Shown here piece after piece: positions 16,045 through 24,278 of a DNA stretch of 64,000 nt (position 1 is the stretch's first letter; each line of letters begins with the position of its first letter). Both the position numbers and the translations under genes were made by a program. The notes beneath the pieces are model-generated. The model saw nothing but the letters and a program-made list of their open reading frames with translations, was not told the DNA's origin and ran no database searches. The stretch spans positions 310,001 to 374,000 of the forward strand of contig JAHHIH010000002.1 of NCBI GenBank assembly GCA_019358835.1. The letters are read 5' to 3'. Source of the stretch: Tildeniella torsiva UHER 1998/13D. Its GTDB lineage: Bacteria > Cyanobacteriota > Cyanobacteriia > Phormidesmidales > Phormidesmidaceae.

Positions 16045-16493
16045 CTGACCCCGTTACGACCATTACCGCCAGTGCGATCGCATCTCTGGCGTTTCAAAAG
16101 TTTATTGACTCGGCGGCTGGGGAACTGGCCAAGAAATTCTCGACCGAGGCGATCGCCAAAATGGATATTTTGCTGAAGCGCATCTGGTCAAAGCTCAGCG
16201 GCAAGCCCCGCATTGAGGAGGTTAAAACCACCCTCGACAAAACTGCCAAAATTACCCCAGAGCAGGTGAACCAAATCGCCGCCTACCTGCAAGTGGCAAT
16301 GGATGAAGATCCCAGCTTTGCCCAAGACCTTCAGGTACTGGCCCAAGAAATTAACGCAGGCAAGCTCATTGACCAGAGCACCATGACTCAAACCAACTAC
16401 GACAACGCTAAAGGCTGGCAAACCAAAGTTGAAGGCGGCACCGCCTACATCGGCGACATCAACATTCACAACACCCCACCTACCACCCCTTAG
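16041..16493 (+). CDS. Small helical protein with C-terminal glycine-rich motif (candidate NLR effector partner)
   Basis: A 150-residue protein. Residues 5-110 are predicted by eye to be helical. An N-terminal amphipathic and fairly hydrophobic stretch (TASAIASLAFQKFIDSAAG) is followed by charged helices. After a linker comes the motif GWQTKVEGGTAYIGD (125-139), which recurs in the N-terminus of the NB-ARC protein next door. A helical N-terminal domain plus a short C-terminal beta-prone motif is the design of effectors paired with NLR-like proteins through bacterial amyloid-signalling motifs; many carry membrane-targeting Bell domains. I cannot confirm a Bell fold by eye. The ATGA overlap with the repeat gene shows it is in the operon. 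Confidence 0.7.
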   Translation: MTDPVTTITASAIASLAFQKFIDSAAGELAKKFSTEAIAKMDILLKRIWSKLSGKPRIEEVKTTLDKTAKITPEQVNQIAAYLQVAMDEDPSFAQDLQVLAQEINAGKLIDQSTMTQTNYDNAKGWQTKVEGGTAYIGDINIHNTPPTTP

Positions 16494-16510
16494 GGTGGGC
16501 ACTGCCCACC
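16494..16510. repeat. Short palindrome GGTGGGCACTGCCCACC, copy 2
   Basis: A 17-base sequence with 8-base arms around one C, starting at the base after the stop codon of the small helical protein. It lies in the 56-bp gap before the NB-ARC gene. As RNA it would form a compact hairpin that could lower expression of the large gene relative to the small one. Copy 1 is at 15219. Confidence 0.7.
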
Positions 16511-16549
16511 ACCACCTTTGGTAACGACAGGCGCCCCCTGCTCCCACCC

Positions 16550-18895
16550 ATGCCCAACCCCAAAGCTCAAATCCAGGCCATTCTGAACGACCTGCCCGAT
16601 GCTGACCTGGAACAGTGGTTGGCCGCATTACAGGGGGCACCCCTCACGCAGATCAACCTGGGGCAGGCCAAGGGGTATCAGGTCATGGTGCAGGGTGGCA
16701 TCGCCTATGTTGGCGACCAGCTTCATGTAGATGCGGCGGCGCTAGAAGCGGTGCTAAACAAGCTCATTACAGAACGGCAGCAGCCCCAAATCAGCGGCAT
16801 CCCCAACAACTTGCCCCGCAGCGGCACTAAAAAATTTGTGGGCCGCGATACCGACCTCGACCGAATTCACACCCAACTGCATGAATCGGATTGCATTGCC
16901 ATTATCGCCGTTCGCGGTATGGGTGGTATTGGCAAAACCGAGCTGGCCCTGCAATACGCGCTGTACCACCGAGATCAAGGCACCTACCCCGGCGGCATTT
17001 GTTGGCTCCAGGCCAGAGAGCAAGATGTCGGTAGCCAGATTGTCGGGTTTGCAAAATCAGTGGGCATGTCACCCCCTGAGGGTGAACTGGCTGACCAGGT
17101 GAAGTATGTGTGGGCACAATGGCCCCTGGCCCCTGCTGCCATGCTGGTTGTCTACGACGATGTGGCTGACTACGGTCAAATTGAACCCTACCTGCCGCCT
17201 GAAAGGCGCTGCCGAGTGCTGCTCACCACTCGGCAGCGCCTTTCAGGGCTGGCTAGCCTAGAACTCGACGTGCTTAGTTTAGAGGCAGCGCTAGATCTAC
17301 TGCGCTCTGTTGTGGGGGCAAAGCGCATCAATGCTCAATTAACTGAGGCCGTAGCCCTTTGCGCCCGGCTGGGGCACTTGCCCCTAGCGCTGGAACTGGT
17401 GGGTCGCTACCTGGAGCTAGATGAAGACTTGACCATTGTAGAGGTGCAGGCCGAGCTAGATGAGATGCGTACCTATGCCTATGCCCTGCTAAAAGACGAG
17501 TCTGCGGCTACCATGACGGCAAAGCTAGGGGTAGCCGCAGCGTTTGAGCTGAGCCTGCGGCGATTAGACAAAGCCAGCCAAACCCTCGCCACTCTGCTAA
17601 GTTTGTTTGCCGCAACGCCTATTGCTTGGGAGTGGGTGCAGACCTGTTTGGCTGACGTGCCAACGTCTACCCTGCGACAGCAGCGCAATAAGCTGCTGCA
17701 AAACAGTTTGCTACAGCGCGTCGATCAAGATGTTTATCAGCTGCATCCGCTGATTCAAGAATTTTTGCGGGTGCGGTTTGCTGACTTAGATAGCACTGCA
17801 CGCCTTCAACAGAGCTATTGCAAGGCCATTGCTCAAGCTGCTAACCAAATTGGTCAAACTCAGACTCAGAATGACATATTGCGGCTCATACCGCTGATTC
17901 CCCACATTGAAGAGGCCGCAACGACCTGGCAGCGGTTTTTAATTGATGAGAATGTTATCGACCCTGCCAATAGTGTTGGGTTGTTTTACTACAGCCAGGG
18001 AGCTTTTCGCGAGGCCCAGCCGTGGTTTGAAATGGCATTGCAAAGCGGGCACGATCGCCTCGGCGAGGCCCATCTCGCTGTTGCGACCAGCCTGAACAAT
18101 CTCGCGGGCTTATATCGATCGCAGGGGCGCTACAGCGAGGCGGAACCGCTCTACCAACGGGCGCTGGCGCTGATGAAACAGCTCCTCGGCGAGGCCCATC
18201 CCTCTGTGGCTCAAAGCCTGAGCAATCTCGCGGGCTTGTACTATTCGCAGGGGCGCTACAGCGAGGCGGAACCGCTTTACCAAGAGGCGCTGGCGCTGAT
18301 AAAACAGCTCCTCGGCAAGACCCATCCCGATGTCGCTACCAGCCTGAACAATCTCGCGACCTTGTACGAATCGCAGGGGCGCTACAGCGAGGCAGAACCG
18401 CTCTACCAAGAGGCGCTGGTGCTGAGGAAACAGCTCCTCGGCAAGACCCATCCCGATGTCGCCACCAGCCTGAACAACCTTGCGCTCTTGTACTATTCGC
18501 AGGGACGCTACAGCGAGGTGGAACCGCTCTACCAAGAGGCGCTGGCGCTGAGGAAACAGCTCCTTGGCGAGGCTCATCCCGATGTCGCCCAAAGCCTGAA
18601 CAATCTTGCGCTCTTGTACTATTCGCAGGGACGCTACAGCGAGGCGGAACCGCTCTACCAAGAGGCGCTAGCGCTGAGGAAACAGCTCCTCGACGAGGCC
18701 CATCCCGATGTGGCTGGTAGTCTATGGAACCTTGGCGCATTGAGATGTAACCAGGGGCGTTTAGAAGAGGCGAAATCGCTGCTTCTAGAAGCGCTGCTCA
18801 TTTATGAAGCGAAACTAGGCCCAGCGCATCCCAACACTCAAAATCTGAAAGGATGGGTTGCAAGGGTTCAAACAGCTCTGGATGCCGCTAGTTAA
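16550..18895 (+). CDS. NB-ARC / TPR protein (bacterial NLR-like STAND ATPase)
   Basis: A 781-residue STAND NTPase. Domain order: a short helical N-terminus (1-30); the motif GYQVMVQGGIAYVGD (42-56) shared with the preceding gene; an NB-ARC module from FVGR (96) with Walker A GMGGIGKTE (123-131), Walker B MLVVYDDV (198-205), LLTTR (224-228) and GHLPLA (275-280), and an MHD-like LHPLIQEF near 400; then TPRs of 42 residues from about 490 to the end. The TPR units are nearly identical in DNA. Proteins of this design sense a ligand through the repeats, oligomerise, and pass a signal through the N-terminus; several act in phage defence. Lacking an effector domain of its own, it probably works with the small protein encoded just upstream. 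Confidence 0.88.
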   Translation: MPNPKAQIQAILNDLPDADLEQWLAALQGAPLTQINLGQAKGYQVMVQGGIAYVGDQLHVDAAALEAVLNKLITERQQPQISGIPNNLPRSGTKKFVGRDTDLDRIHTQLHESDCIAIIAVRGMGGIGKTELALQYALYHRDQGTYPGGICWLQAREQDVGSQIVGFAKSVGMSPPEGELADQVKYVWAQWPLAPAAMLVVYDDVADYGQIEPYLPPERRCRVLLTTRQRLSGLASLELDVLSLEAALDLLRSVVGAKRINAQLTEAVALCARLGHLPLALELVGRYLELDEDLTIVEVQAELDEMRTYAYALLKDESAATMTAKLGVAAAFELSLRRLDKASQTLATLLSLFAATPIAWEWVQTCLADVPTSTLRQQRNKLLQNSLLQRVDQDVYQLHPLIQEFLRVRFADLDSTARLQQSYCKAIAQAANQIGQTQTQNDILRLIPLIPHIEEAATTWQRFLIDENVIDPANSVGLFYYSQGAFREAQPWFEMALQSGHDRLGEAHLAVATSLNNLAGLYRSQGRYSEAEPLYQRALALMKQLLGEAHPSVAQSLSNLAGLYYSQGRYSEAEPLYQEALALIKQLLGKTHPDVATSLNNLATLYESQGRYSEAEPLYQEALVLRKQLLGKTHPDVATSLNNLALLYYSQGRYSEVEPLYQEALALRKQLLGEAHPDVAQSLNNLALLYYSQGRYSEAEPLYQEALALRKQLLDEAHPDVAGSLWNLGALRCNQGRLEEAKSLLLEALLIYEAKLGPAHPNTQNLKGWVARVQTALDAAS
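17198..17247. repeat. Perfect 21-bp inverted repeat inside the NB-ARC coding region
   Basis: The left arm CCTGAAAGGCGCTGCCGAGT(G) at 17198-17218 and the right arm at 17227-17247 are exact reverse complements separated by 8 bases. The region encodes PPERRCRVLLTTRQRLSG, a conserved part of the NB-ARC domain, so both arms are under protein constraint. This makes a perfect 21-bp match unusual. It could form a strong mRNA hairpin. Confidence 0.9.
18061..18816 (+). repeat. Six tandem 126-bp TPR units
   Basis: Units start near 18061, 18187, 18313, 18439, 18565 and 18691. The first five are nearly identical and the sixth is diverged. Each encodes 42 residues with the core SLNNLAxLYxSQGRYSEAEP and the tail KQLLGEAHPDVA. 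The DNA similarity is far higher than protein function needs, which points to recent duplication or gene conversion. Confidence 0.9.
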
Positions 18896-18916
18896 AACGG
18901 GTATGGCTGTCGCCAA

Positions 18917-18974
18917 AAACCGGGTTTCTTTGCCTCCAGCCTAGCCCCCACACCCCATCCAAGAAACCCGGTTT
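18917..18974. repeat. AAACCGGGTTTCTT inverted repeat after the NB-ARC gene
   Basis: The arms AAACCGGGTTTCTT (18917-18930) and AAGAAACCCGGTTT (18961-18974) are exact reverse complements with a 30-base spacer. The AGAAACCCGGTTTCT motif is a common dispersed repeat in cyanobacteria. It starts 22 bp after the NB-ARC stop and could end the transcript, although there is no T-tract. Confidence 0.75.
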
Positions 18975-19182
18975 CTCCCCCCGCCAGCATCCCCTTCCGC
19001 GTAGGTTGCTGTCGCGCCCTCACCATCCCCCACAACCCGCAACCCCCTCCGCTAGCCTACTACAATAAAAAAAACGGTAAGTCAAATAGATAGAACCACT
19101 CCCTTGAGCCACATCTTGGAACGCAGCCCAGATAAAGTCAGCGGTAAGTGAGTATTTCGTGGCACTCGTGTTCCCGTAGCTG

Positions 19183-19207
19183 CCATCTTTGAAAACTTCA
19201 AAGATGG
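19183..19207. repeat. 11-bp-arm hairpin in the 18.9-19.7 kb gap
   Basis: CCATCTTTGAA and TTCAAAGATGG flank AAC. There is no adjacent T-tract. The 848-bp gap between the NB-ARC gene and the next gene holds this hairpin, the repeat at 18917, and two MITE-like copies. I see no gene in it. Confidence 0.7.
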
Positions 19208-19248
19208 TGCCTCATTCGATTAGTTTCTCGAGTGGTTTCCTGGTGTCA

Positions 19249-19389
19249 CAGGGCAAACGCATACTGATTTAGAGATAACGAAAAATAAGAGTTTCAACGA
19301 TCAGCAGCCTGTAAGATACCGATATTTTCGCAATAATTCATCCCAAAGCTGATCTTACTGCGAAAATATTGGAGTATGCGTTTGCCCTG
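19249..19389. mobile_element. MITE-like element, copy 1
   Basis: A 141-bp non-coding element with exact 17-bp terminal inverted repeats, CAGGGCAAACGCATACT and AGTATGCGTTTGCCCTG. It is flanked on both sides by CCTGGTGTCA, an apparent 10-bp target duplication. Inside is a second inverted pair (CGATATTTTCGCA / TGCGAAAATATTG, one mismatch), so much of the element can fold back. Ends starting CAGGG and 8-10 bp target duplications are features I associate with the ISAs1 family; that parent is a guess. Confidence 0.82.
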
Positions 19390-19399
19390 CCTGGTGTCA

Positions 19400-19541
19400 C
19401 AGGGCAAACGCATACTAATTCAGGGCCAACGAAGGAATCAGGAGTTCAACGATCAGCAGCCTGTAAAATGCCGATATTTTCGCAATAAGGTACTCCAAAG
19501 CGGGTCTTACTGCGAGAATATCGGAGTATGCGTTTGCCCTG
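19400..19541. mobile_element. MITE-like element, copy 2 (tandem, same orientation)
   Basis: A 142-bp element with the same 17-bp ends and the same internal hairpin as copy 1, but with many internal differences. It begins one CCTGGTGTCA after copy 1 ends and is followed by a third CCTGGTGTCA. The order repeat, element, repeat, element, repeat suggests insertion into an existing duplicated target, or a tandem duplication followed by divergence. Confidence 0.82.
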
Positions 19542-19743
19542 CCTGGTGTCACCCGTGCCTAGGTGAAGGCACTTATCTATAGTAAAGTAAGAGGGCTATG
19601 AGCTTTTGTCGCAACCAACTGCAACTTGCGATACCAATAAAACTTAAATGCACTACGGGTGAAGGAGAAATTCCAATCTCTATAAAGATTTTGTATTTGT
19701 AGCTGGGAATCTTGAGAAAACCATCTTGAGAGGCACCAACCTT

Positions 19744-20217
19744 ATGACCAGCAACTACATCAGCGCCACCCTTTCCCTGCAAGACCGCGACGCGATCATG
19801 GGTGCGATCGCCCTGATCCGCGATCGGCTCCCCTTCGTCATCGACGTAGCCCCCAAACTGAAAAAATCCATGCCCAAAATGGGCGACAAAAGCCGCGCCT
19901 TTGTACAAAAAGCTCTCGATGTCGCCATCCAGCACCCCGACTTTTTGCCTCGCTCCTTCGACATCGCCGAACTCCAGCGCGACGTCCACCTGTTTGAGAC
20001 CATCTACCCCCTGGCTATGGCGATCGCCCAGCTCCAGGCCGACCTCGACGACACCCTTGCCGCTGTCGGCAGCGACGCCTTTACCGCCGCCCTCCAGGTC
20101 TATCGCCACGCCAAAGCCCACGGCGACGGCAGCGGCCTCGACGCCCTAGTCGAAGATCTGGGCCAGCGCTTCGATCGCCAGCCCCGCAAAAAAGCCCCCG
20201 CCGAAGCCGCCATCTAA
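19744..20217 (+). CDS. Conserved protein of unknown function
   Basis: A 157-residue helical protein. The stretches LPKL/MPKMGDKSRAFVQKALDVA, HPDFLPRSFDIAELQRDV and AVGSDAFTAALQVYRHAK match a conserved family of unnamed proteins found in cyanobacteria and Bacteroidetes. There is no signal peptide, membrane helix or metal motif. I chose ATG 19744 (MTSNYIS) over an in-frame TTG at 19726. It is monocistronic, with the MITE-bearing gap upstream and the convergent usp gene downstream. Confidence 0.75.
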   Translation: MTSNYISATLSLQDRDAIMGAIALIRDRLPFVIDVAPKLKKSMPKMGDKSRAFVQKALDVAIQHPDFLPRSFDIAELQRDVHLFETIYPLAMAIAQLQADLDDTLAAVGSDAFTAALQVYRHAKAHGDGSGLDALVEDLGQRFDRQPRKKAPAEAAI

Positions 20218-20309
20218 CGGCAAAACCAAATCCGCCAACCCCAATTGCCCCACTGTCTAATCAAAGTCAGTGGGGCATGTTCTTGATCAAACTTGCAGGG
20301 CCAACGCCC

Positions 20310-20714
20310 CTAAGGAATAATCAGCACCGGACAGGGCGACAGGTTGATCACCCGCATGGTGACACTCTCATTCTGCACGTCTTCAATCAGGCCCACGCCC
20401 CGGCAGCCCATCACAATGAGATCGGCGTTGAGTTCGTCGGCCACATCGCAGATTACAAAGGCGGGCTGTCCCTCGCGCTCAATCACTTCGGTCTCAATGC
20501 TCTGGGCCGCAAACAGGGCCTTGGCCTGCCCCAGCAGCTTAGCCACCGCCTCGGGCGACGACTGGGCCGAAGGCTGACTCGCCTCCTCCCTCGGTTCAAC
20601 GACCGACAGCAAAACCAGCCGACTCTGGTGGGTTTTGACCAGCTCAGCCACCTTAGGAGCCGCCTGCTGCGCCTCAGAACTCATGTCGATGGGAAATAAA
20701 ACCGTCTTGAACAT
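20310..20714 (-). CDS. Universal stress protein (UspA family)
   Basis: A 134-residue single-domain USP. It begins MFKTVLFPIDMSSEAQQA and ends with LIVMGCRGVGLIEDV...SPCPVLIIP, the usual first strand and nucleotide-loop regions. The loop reads GCRG...NES, so the last glycine of the strict ATP motif (G-2x-G-9x-GS/T) is replaced. ATP binding is therefore uncertain. I chose ATG 20714 because the longer frame adds 15 unrelated residues. It is transcribed divergently from pgk. Confidence 0.88.
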   Translation of the reverse strand: MFKTVLFPIDMSSEAQQAAPKVAELVKTHQSRLVLLSVVEPREEASQPSAQSSPEAVAKLLGQAKALFAAQSIETEVIEREGQPAFVICDVADELNADLIVMGCRGVGLIEDVQNESVTMRVINLSPCPVLIIP

Positions 20715-20907
20715 GGCGTATCGAAGGGAACTCACACTCCGGTAAAATGAGGGCGGCAATAGGTAAATATTACGACAGACACAGCACCTGGGCTGGGCTG
20801 CACCGTTCCCTCAAATCTACCTTAGTCAAGGTTGGGGCCGCCGCCACCCGTGCGCTGCATAACGTAATAAATGCAGAGTCTTAAACCGTTTTTAGGAGGT
20901 ATATAGC

Positions 20908-22113
20908 GTGGTTAAAAAATCGGTGGCGAGCCTAACGGCAGCCGACCTTTCGGGTAAGCGGGTATTGGTGCGGGCCGACTTCAACGTACCCCTCGACGAC
21001 CAGGGTGCGATTACCGACGACACCCGCATTCGGGCCGCCCTGCCCACGATTCAAGATCTCACTGGCAAAGGGGCCAAGGTGATTCTCACCAGCCACTTTG
21101 GTCGCCCCAAGGCCCAGGTGGTCGAGAGCATGCGCCTCACCCCCGTCGCAACTCGCCTCAGCGAGCTGCTGGGCCAAGAGGTGATTAAATGCGACGACTG
21201 CATCGGTGCCGAAGTCGCCGCCGCCATTGATGGAATGTCTAACGGCCAGGTGGCCCTGCTCGAAAATGTGCGCTTCTACGCGGGCGAAGAGGCCAACGAC
21301 CCTGAGTTTGCCAAACAGCTGGCCGCCAACGCCGACCTCTATGTGAACGATGCCTTTGGCACCGCCCACCGCGCCCACGCCTCCACCGAGGGTGTGACCA
21401 AGTACCTCAGCCCCTCCGTAGCGGGCTACCTGATTGAAAAAGAGCTTCAGTATCTCCAGGCGGCGATCGAAAATCCCCAGCGGCCCCTGGCGGCGATCAT
21501 CGGCGGCTCTAAGGTCTCTAGCAAAATCGGCGTGATCGAGACCCTGCTCGACAAGGTTGACAAGCTGCTGATTGGCGGCGGCATGATCTTCACCTTCTAC
21601 AAGGCTCGCGGCCTCAACGTCGGTAAATCCCTCGTAGAAGAAGACAAGCTAGAGCTGGCCAAATCCCTAGAAGCCAAGGCCAAAGAAAAGGGCGTTGACC
21701 TGCTGCTGCCCACCGACGTGGTGCTGGCCGACAACTTTGCCCCCGACGCCAACAGCCAAACCGTCAGCATCGAGGCGATTCCCGACGGCTGGATGGGTCT
21801 CGACATCGGCCCCGACTCGATCAAGGTGTTCCAAGACGCGCTGAAGCAGTGCAAGTCGGTGATCTGGAACGGCCCCATGGGCGTGTTTGAGTTCGACAAG
21901 TTTGCGGCGGGCACCGAGGCGATCGCCCACACCCTAGCCGACCTCACCGGCACTGGCGTCACCACCATCATCGGCGGCGGCGACTCAGTGGCGGCGGTCG
22001 AGAAGGTAGGCGTGGCCGAGAAAATGAGCCACATCTCCACGGGCGGCGGCGCTAGCCTAGAGCTGCTCGAAGGCAAAGAGCTGCCCGGCATCGCCGCGCT
22101 AGATGATGCCTAG
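20908..22113 (+). CDS. pgk: Phosphoglycerate kinase
   Basis: A 401-residue glycolytic and Calvin-cycle enzyme that transfers phosphate between 1,3-bisphosphoglycerate and ADP. Hallmarks are [48 protein letters not shown] and [11 protein letters not shown]. It starts with GTG at 20908, supported by a strong ribosome site, TAGGAGGT, nine bases upstream. A shared hairpin terminator follows it. Two other carbon-metabolism genes, rpe and gpmA, are elsewhere in the window. Confidence 0.98.
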   Translation: MVKKSVASLTAADLSGKRVLVRADFNVPLDDQGAITDDTRIRAALPTIQDLTGKGAKVILTSHFGRPKAQVVESMRLTPVATRLSELLGQEVIKCDDCIGAEVAAAIDGMSNGQVALLENVRFYAGEEANDPEFAKQLAANADLYVNDAFGTAHRAHASTEGVTKYLSPSVAGYLIEKELQYLQAAIENPQRPLAAIIGGSKVSSKIGVIETLLDKVDKLLIGGGMIFTFYKARGLNVGKSLVEEDKLELAKSLEAKAKEKGVDLLLPTDVVLADNFAPDANSQTVSIEAIPDGWMGLDIGPDSIKVFQDALKQCKSVIWNGPMGVFEFDKFAAGTEAIAHTLADLTGTGVTTIIGGGDSVAAVEKVGVAEKMSHISTGGGASLELLEGKELPGIAALDDA

Positions 22114-22142
22114 GCGTTAGATTCGCTAGCTAAGGGTTAAAC

Positions 22143-22182
22143 AAAAAGGGATTGGGGCTCGATGACACCCCAATCCCTTTTT
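22143..22182. terminator. Bidirectional terminator between pgk and a glycosyltransferase gene
   Basis: The arms AAAAAGGGATTGGGG and CCCCAATCCCTTTTT are exact, with a 10-base loop. T-tracts lie on both strands, fitting the convergent genes on either side. Confidence 0.92.
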
Positions 22183-22197
22183 ACTTGGAAAATATTT

Positions 22198-23103
22198 CTA
22201 GCCCGCCGACAGTTCTGGGTCGGGCTTACCGCCGCTCAGCCGGGCCACCACCGCCTCCTTCGCCATATCGAGCCAGGCGTGCCAGTAGCCTAAGGCCCAG
22301 CCCATATTCAGAAACCAGAGAAAGAGCGTGGGGCGATCGCGCACCCGCACTACAAATTTCACTGGAACCAGCGGCAGCGCCAAAAAACACTTGAACAGCA
22401 TTCCCTTCGGAAAGCCGTAGGCCCAGTGCTTGCGGTACAGCCGGGCCGAGTAGTAGCCAAACTTTTTCAGCCGTCGAAAGTTAGACCGCACATCGCCCCG
22501 AAAGCGAAAATTCACCACCGCATCTTTGACTTCGTGCAGCTCTACTCCCAGGGCCTGAATGCGCCAGCAGTAGTCGATGTCTTGCAGCGCCAATAACTGC
22601 CCATCAAACCCGCCCACCGCCTCGTGGTGTACCCGCTTGACCGCCAGGTTGCTGGCCGCCCCAAAGGGCCGAAACGGGTGGTAGAGCTTCCCGGTGCCCT
22701 CAATGCTGGTCAGCGCGGCAGAAAACTCGTTGCGATCGTTGAGCTGCGTCATCTCGCGCCGACCGCAGACCAGATCGTGGGTCTCCAGAGCGGTCGCCAT
22801 TGCGGCTACCCAGCCGGAGGTGACGACATCGTCAGCATCACAAAACAGCAGCGCGTCGCCCTGGGCCTGGGCGCAGGCCATATTGCGGGCGTGGGCAGCC
22901 CCGCGCTGGGCCGAAGCATCCACCACCTTGAGCTGGGGCATGGTCTGCTGGTAGCGCCGAATAATAGCCAGGGTGCCGTCGGTAGAGCCGTTGTCGCCTA
23001 CCACAATCTCCCAGGGGCCAGAGAATTCCTGCTGGACCAGGGCATCGAGCTGCGCCGAGAGAGTGCTCTCAGCGTTGTAGGCCGGAATAATAACGCTTAG
23101 CAT
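22198..23103 (-). CDS. Family 2 glycosyltransferase
   Basis: A 301-residue GT-A fold enzyme. It starts MLSVIIPAYNAESTL, continues with VVGDNGSTDGT, and has the metal-binding CDADDVV (DxD-type) near residue 88. The acceptor region contains LQDIDYCWR (the ED/DxD-type helix usual before the catalytic base). There is a basic tail but no clear membrane helix. Sugar and acceptor are unknown; protein or exopolysaccharide glycosylation is typical. It is separated from pgk by a shared terminator and has no polysaccharide genes beside it. Confidence 0.88.
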   Translation of the reverse strand: MLSVIIPAYNAESTLSAQLDALVQQEFSGPWEIVVGDNGSTDGTLAIIRRYQQTMPQLKVVDASAQRGAAHARNMACAQAQGDALLFCDADDVVTSGWVAAMATALETHDLVCGRREMTQLNDRNEFSAALTSIEGTGKLYHPFRPFGAASNLAVKRVHHEAVGGFDGQLLALQDIDYCWRIQALGVELHEVKDAVVNFRFRGDVRSNFRRLKKFGYYSARLYRKHWAYGFPKGMLFKCFLALPLVPVKFVVRVRDRPTLFLWFLNMGWALGYWHAWLDMAKEAVVARLSGGKPDPELSAG

Positions 23104-23156
23104 AGGGCCATTATGCAGTATCTAAGGGGTTCCCACCCTGGGCAGTAGACGCTGAC

Positions 23157-24278
23157 TCATCTGTCCTCGGGCGCTAGGGCGGCCTCTGACCGTTCCCTTG
23201 CCGGGTTGAGCCCGACTGGCTCGGATGAGACCTCGATCGCGCCGTCTCCAGCCCGATCCAGCACGTCAATAATCCAGGCTTCCTCGATCCAGGTTTTGCA
23301 GACTACCGCCAGAGGCAGGGCCAACACCAGCCCTACGGGGCCAAGGAAGGTGGCAAAAAAGATTTGAGACACCAGGGTAGCGGCGGGCAGCAGCGACACC
23401 TGCTTCTGCATCACCATGGGCGAAAACCAATAGCTCTCGATGTTTTGAATGAGTATATAGAGCACAATCACCGCCAGGGCCTTGCCCGGCGACTGCAATA
23501 GCGCCACAAACACCGGAAACACAGCGCTCAGGGTCGGCCCCAGGTTGGGAATAAAGTTAAACAGCCCCGCCAGCACTGCGTGGGCAAAGGCGTAGGGCAC
23601 CCCCAGCAGCACCAGCCCGGTAAAGCTGATCGTGGCCACAAAGATGGAGCTCAGCGCCACCCCGCCCAGCCAAAACATCAGCGATCGCTCGCACTTGGTC
23701 AAAATTTCGTCAGCCCGGCGACGGTAGCTCGACGGAAATAGCCGCAGCAGCAGTTTGCGGTAGGCCTGCGGGTTGCCCAGCATCATTAAGGTGAGCACCA
23801 GCAGCAGCAGCAGCTGGAGCAAAATTGCCACCGAGCTGGAGAAAAACGTTAAAAAGTTGCCAAAGACAGTCGAGCCAATCGACGCCGCCTGACGCAGCAG
23901 GTCAGGCAGGGCCGGGATCACCCGCAAATCGCGTTCGGGGAACCAGTCGGGCGGGCTGGCCTGAAAGGCGTCGAACCAAATGCCCAACTGATCAAACCCC
24001 TTGGGCGTGAGCAGCAGCAGCTCTTGAAACTGGCTGACAAACAGGGGCAGCACCAGCCCCAGAAGAATAAAGCTGCCCAGCAGCACCAGGGCCGCCGTGA
24101 CTAGCACGGAGCGATCGCGCGGCCAGCCGTACACCCGCGAGAAAAATCGCACCAGACTATTCAGGGCAATGGTGATCACCACCGCCGCAAACATCAGTAA
24201 AACAATCTGGCGAAACTGCCACACAATTATTAGGACAATGCCTAGGGCAACCAGGTTTATCCAGTCGATCAGCTTCAC
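23157..24278 (-). CDS. AI-2E family membrane transporter
   Basis: A 373-residue integral membrane protein. It has about seven or eight hydrophobic helices, beginning INLVALGIVLIIVWQFRQIV. A long soluble loop follows the third helix (LPLFVSQFQELLLLTPKGF). The conserved FNFIPNLGPTLSAVFP and a late EAWIIDVL-like tail are typical of the AI-2E/PerM (UPF0118) family. Members export small molecules or act as sodium/proton antiporters; the substrate here cannot be read. The short gap to the upstream pcyA gene is a divergent promoter region. Confidence 0.9.
   Translation of the reverse strand: MKLIDWINLVALGIVLIIVWQFRQIVLLMFAAVVITIALNSLVRFFSRVYGWPRDRSVLVTAALVLLGSFILLGLVLPLFVSQFQELLLLTPKGFDQLGIWFDAFQASPPDWFPERDLRVIPALPDLLRQAASIGSTVFGNFLTFFSSSVAILLQLLLLLVLTLMMLGNPQAYRKLLLRLFPSSYRRRADEILTKCERSLMFWLGGVALSSIFVATISFTGLVLLGVPYAFAHAVLAGLFNFIPNLGPTLSAVFPVFVALLQSPGKALAVIVLYILIQNIESYWFSPMVMQKQVSLLPAATLVSQIFFATFLGPVGLVLALPLAVVCKTWIEEAWIIDVLDRAGDGAIEVSSEPVGLNPARERSEAALAPEDR

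Noticed and set aside
15791-16063. 90-codon minus-strand repeat frame opposite the heptad-repeat gene
   Set aside because: A 21-bp period without stops keeps several frames open at once. The plus-strand frame has the ATGA overlap and operon context.
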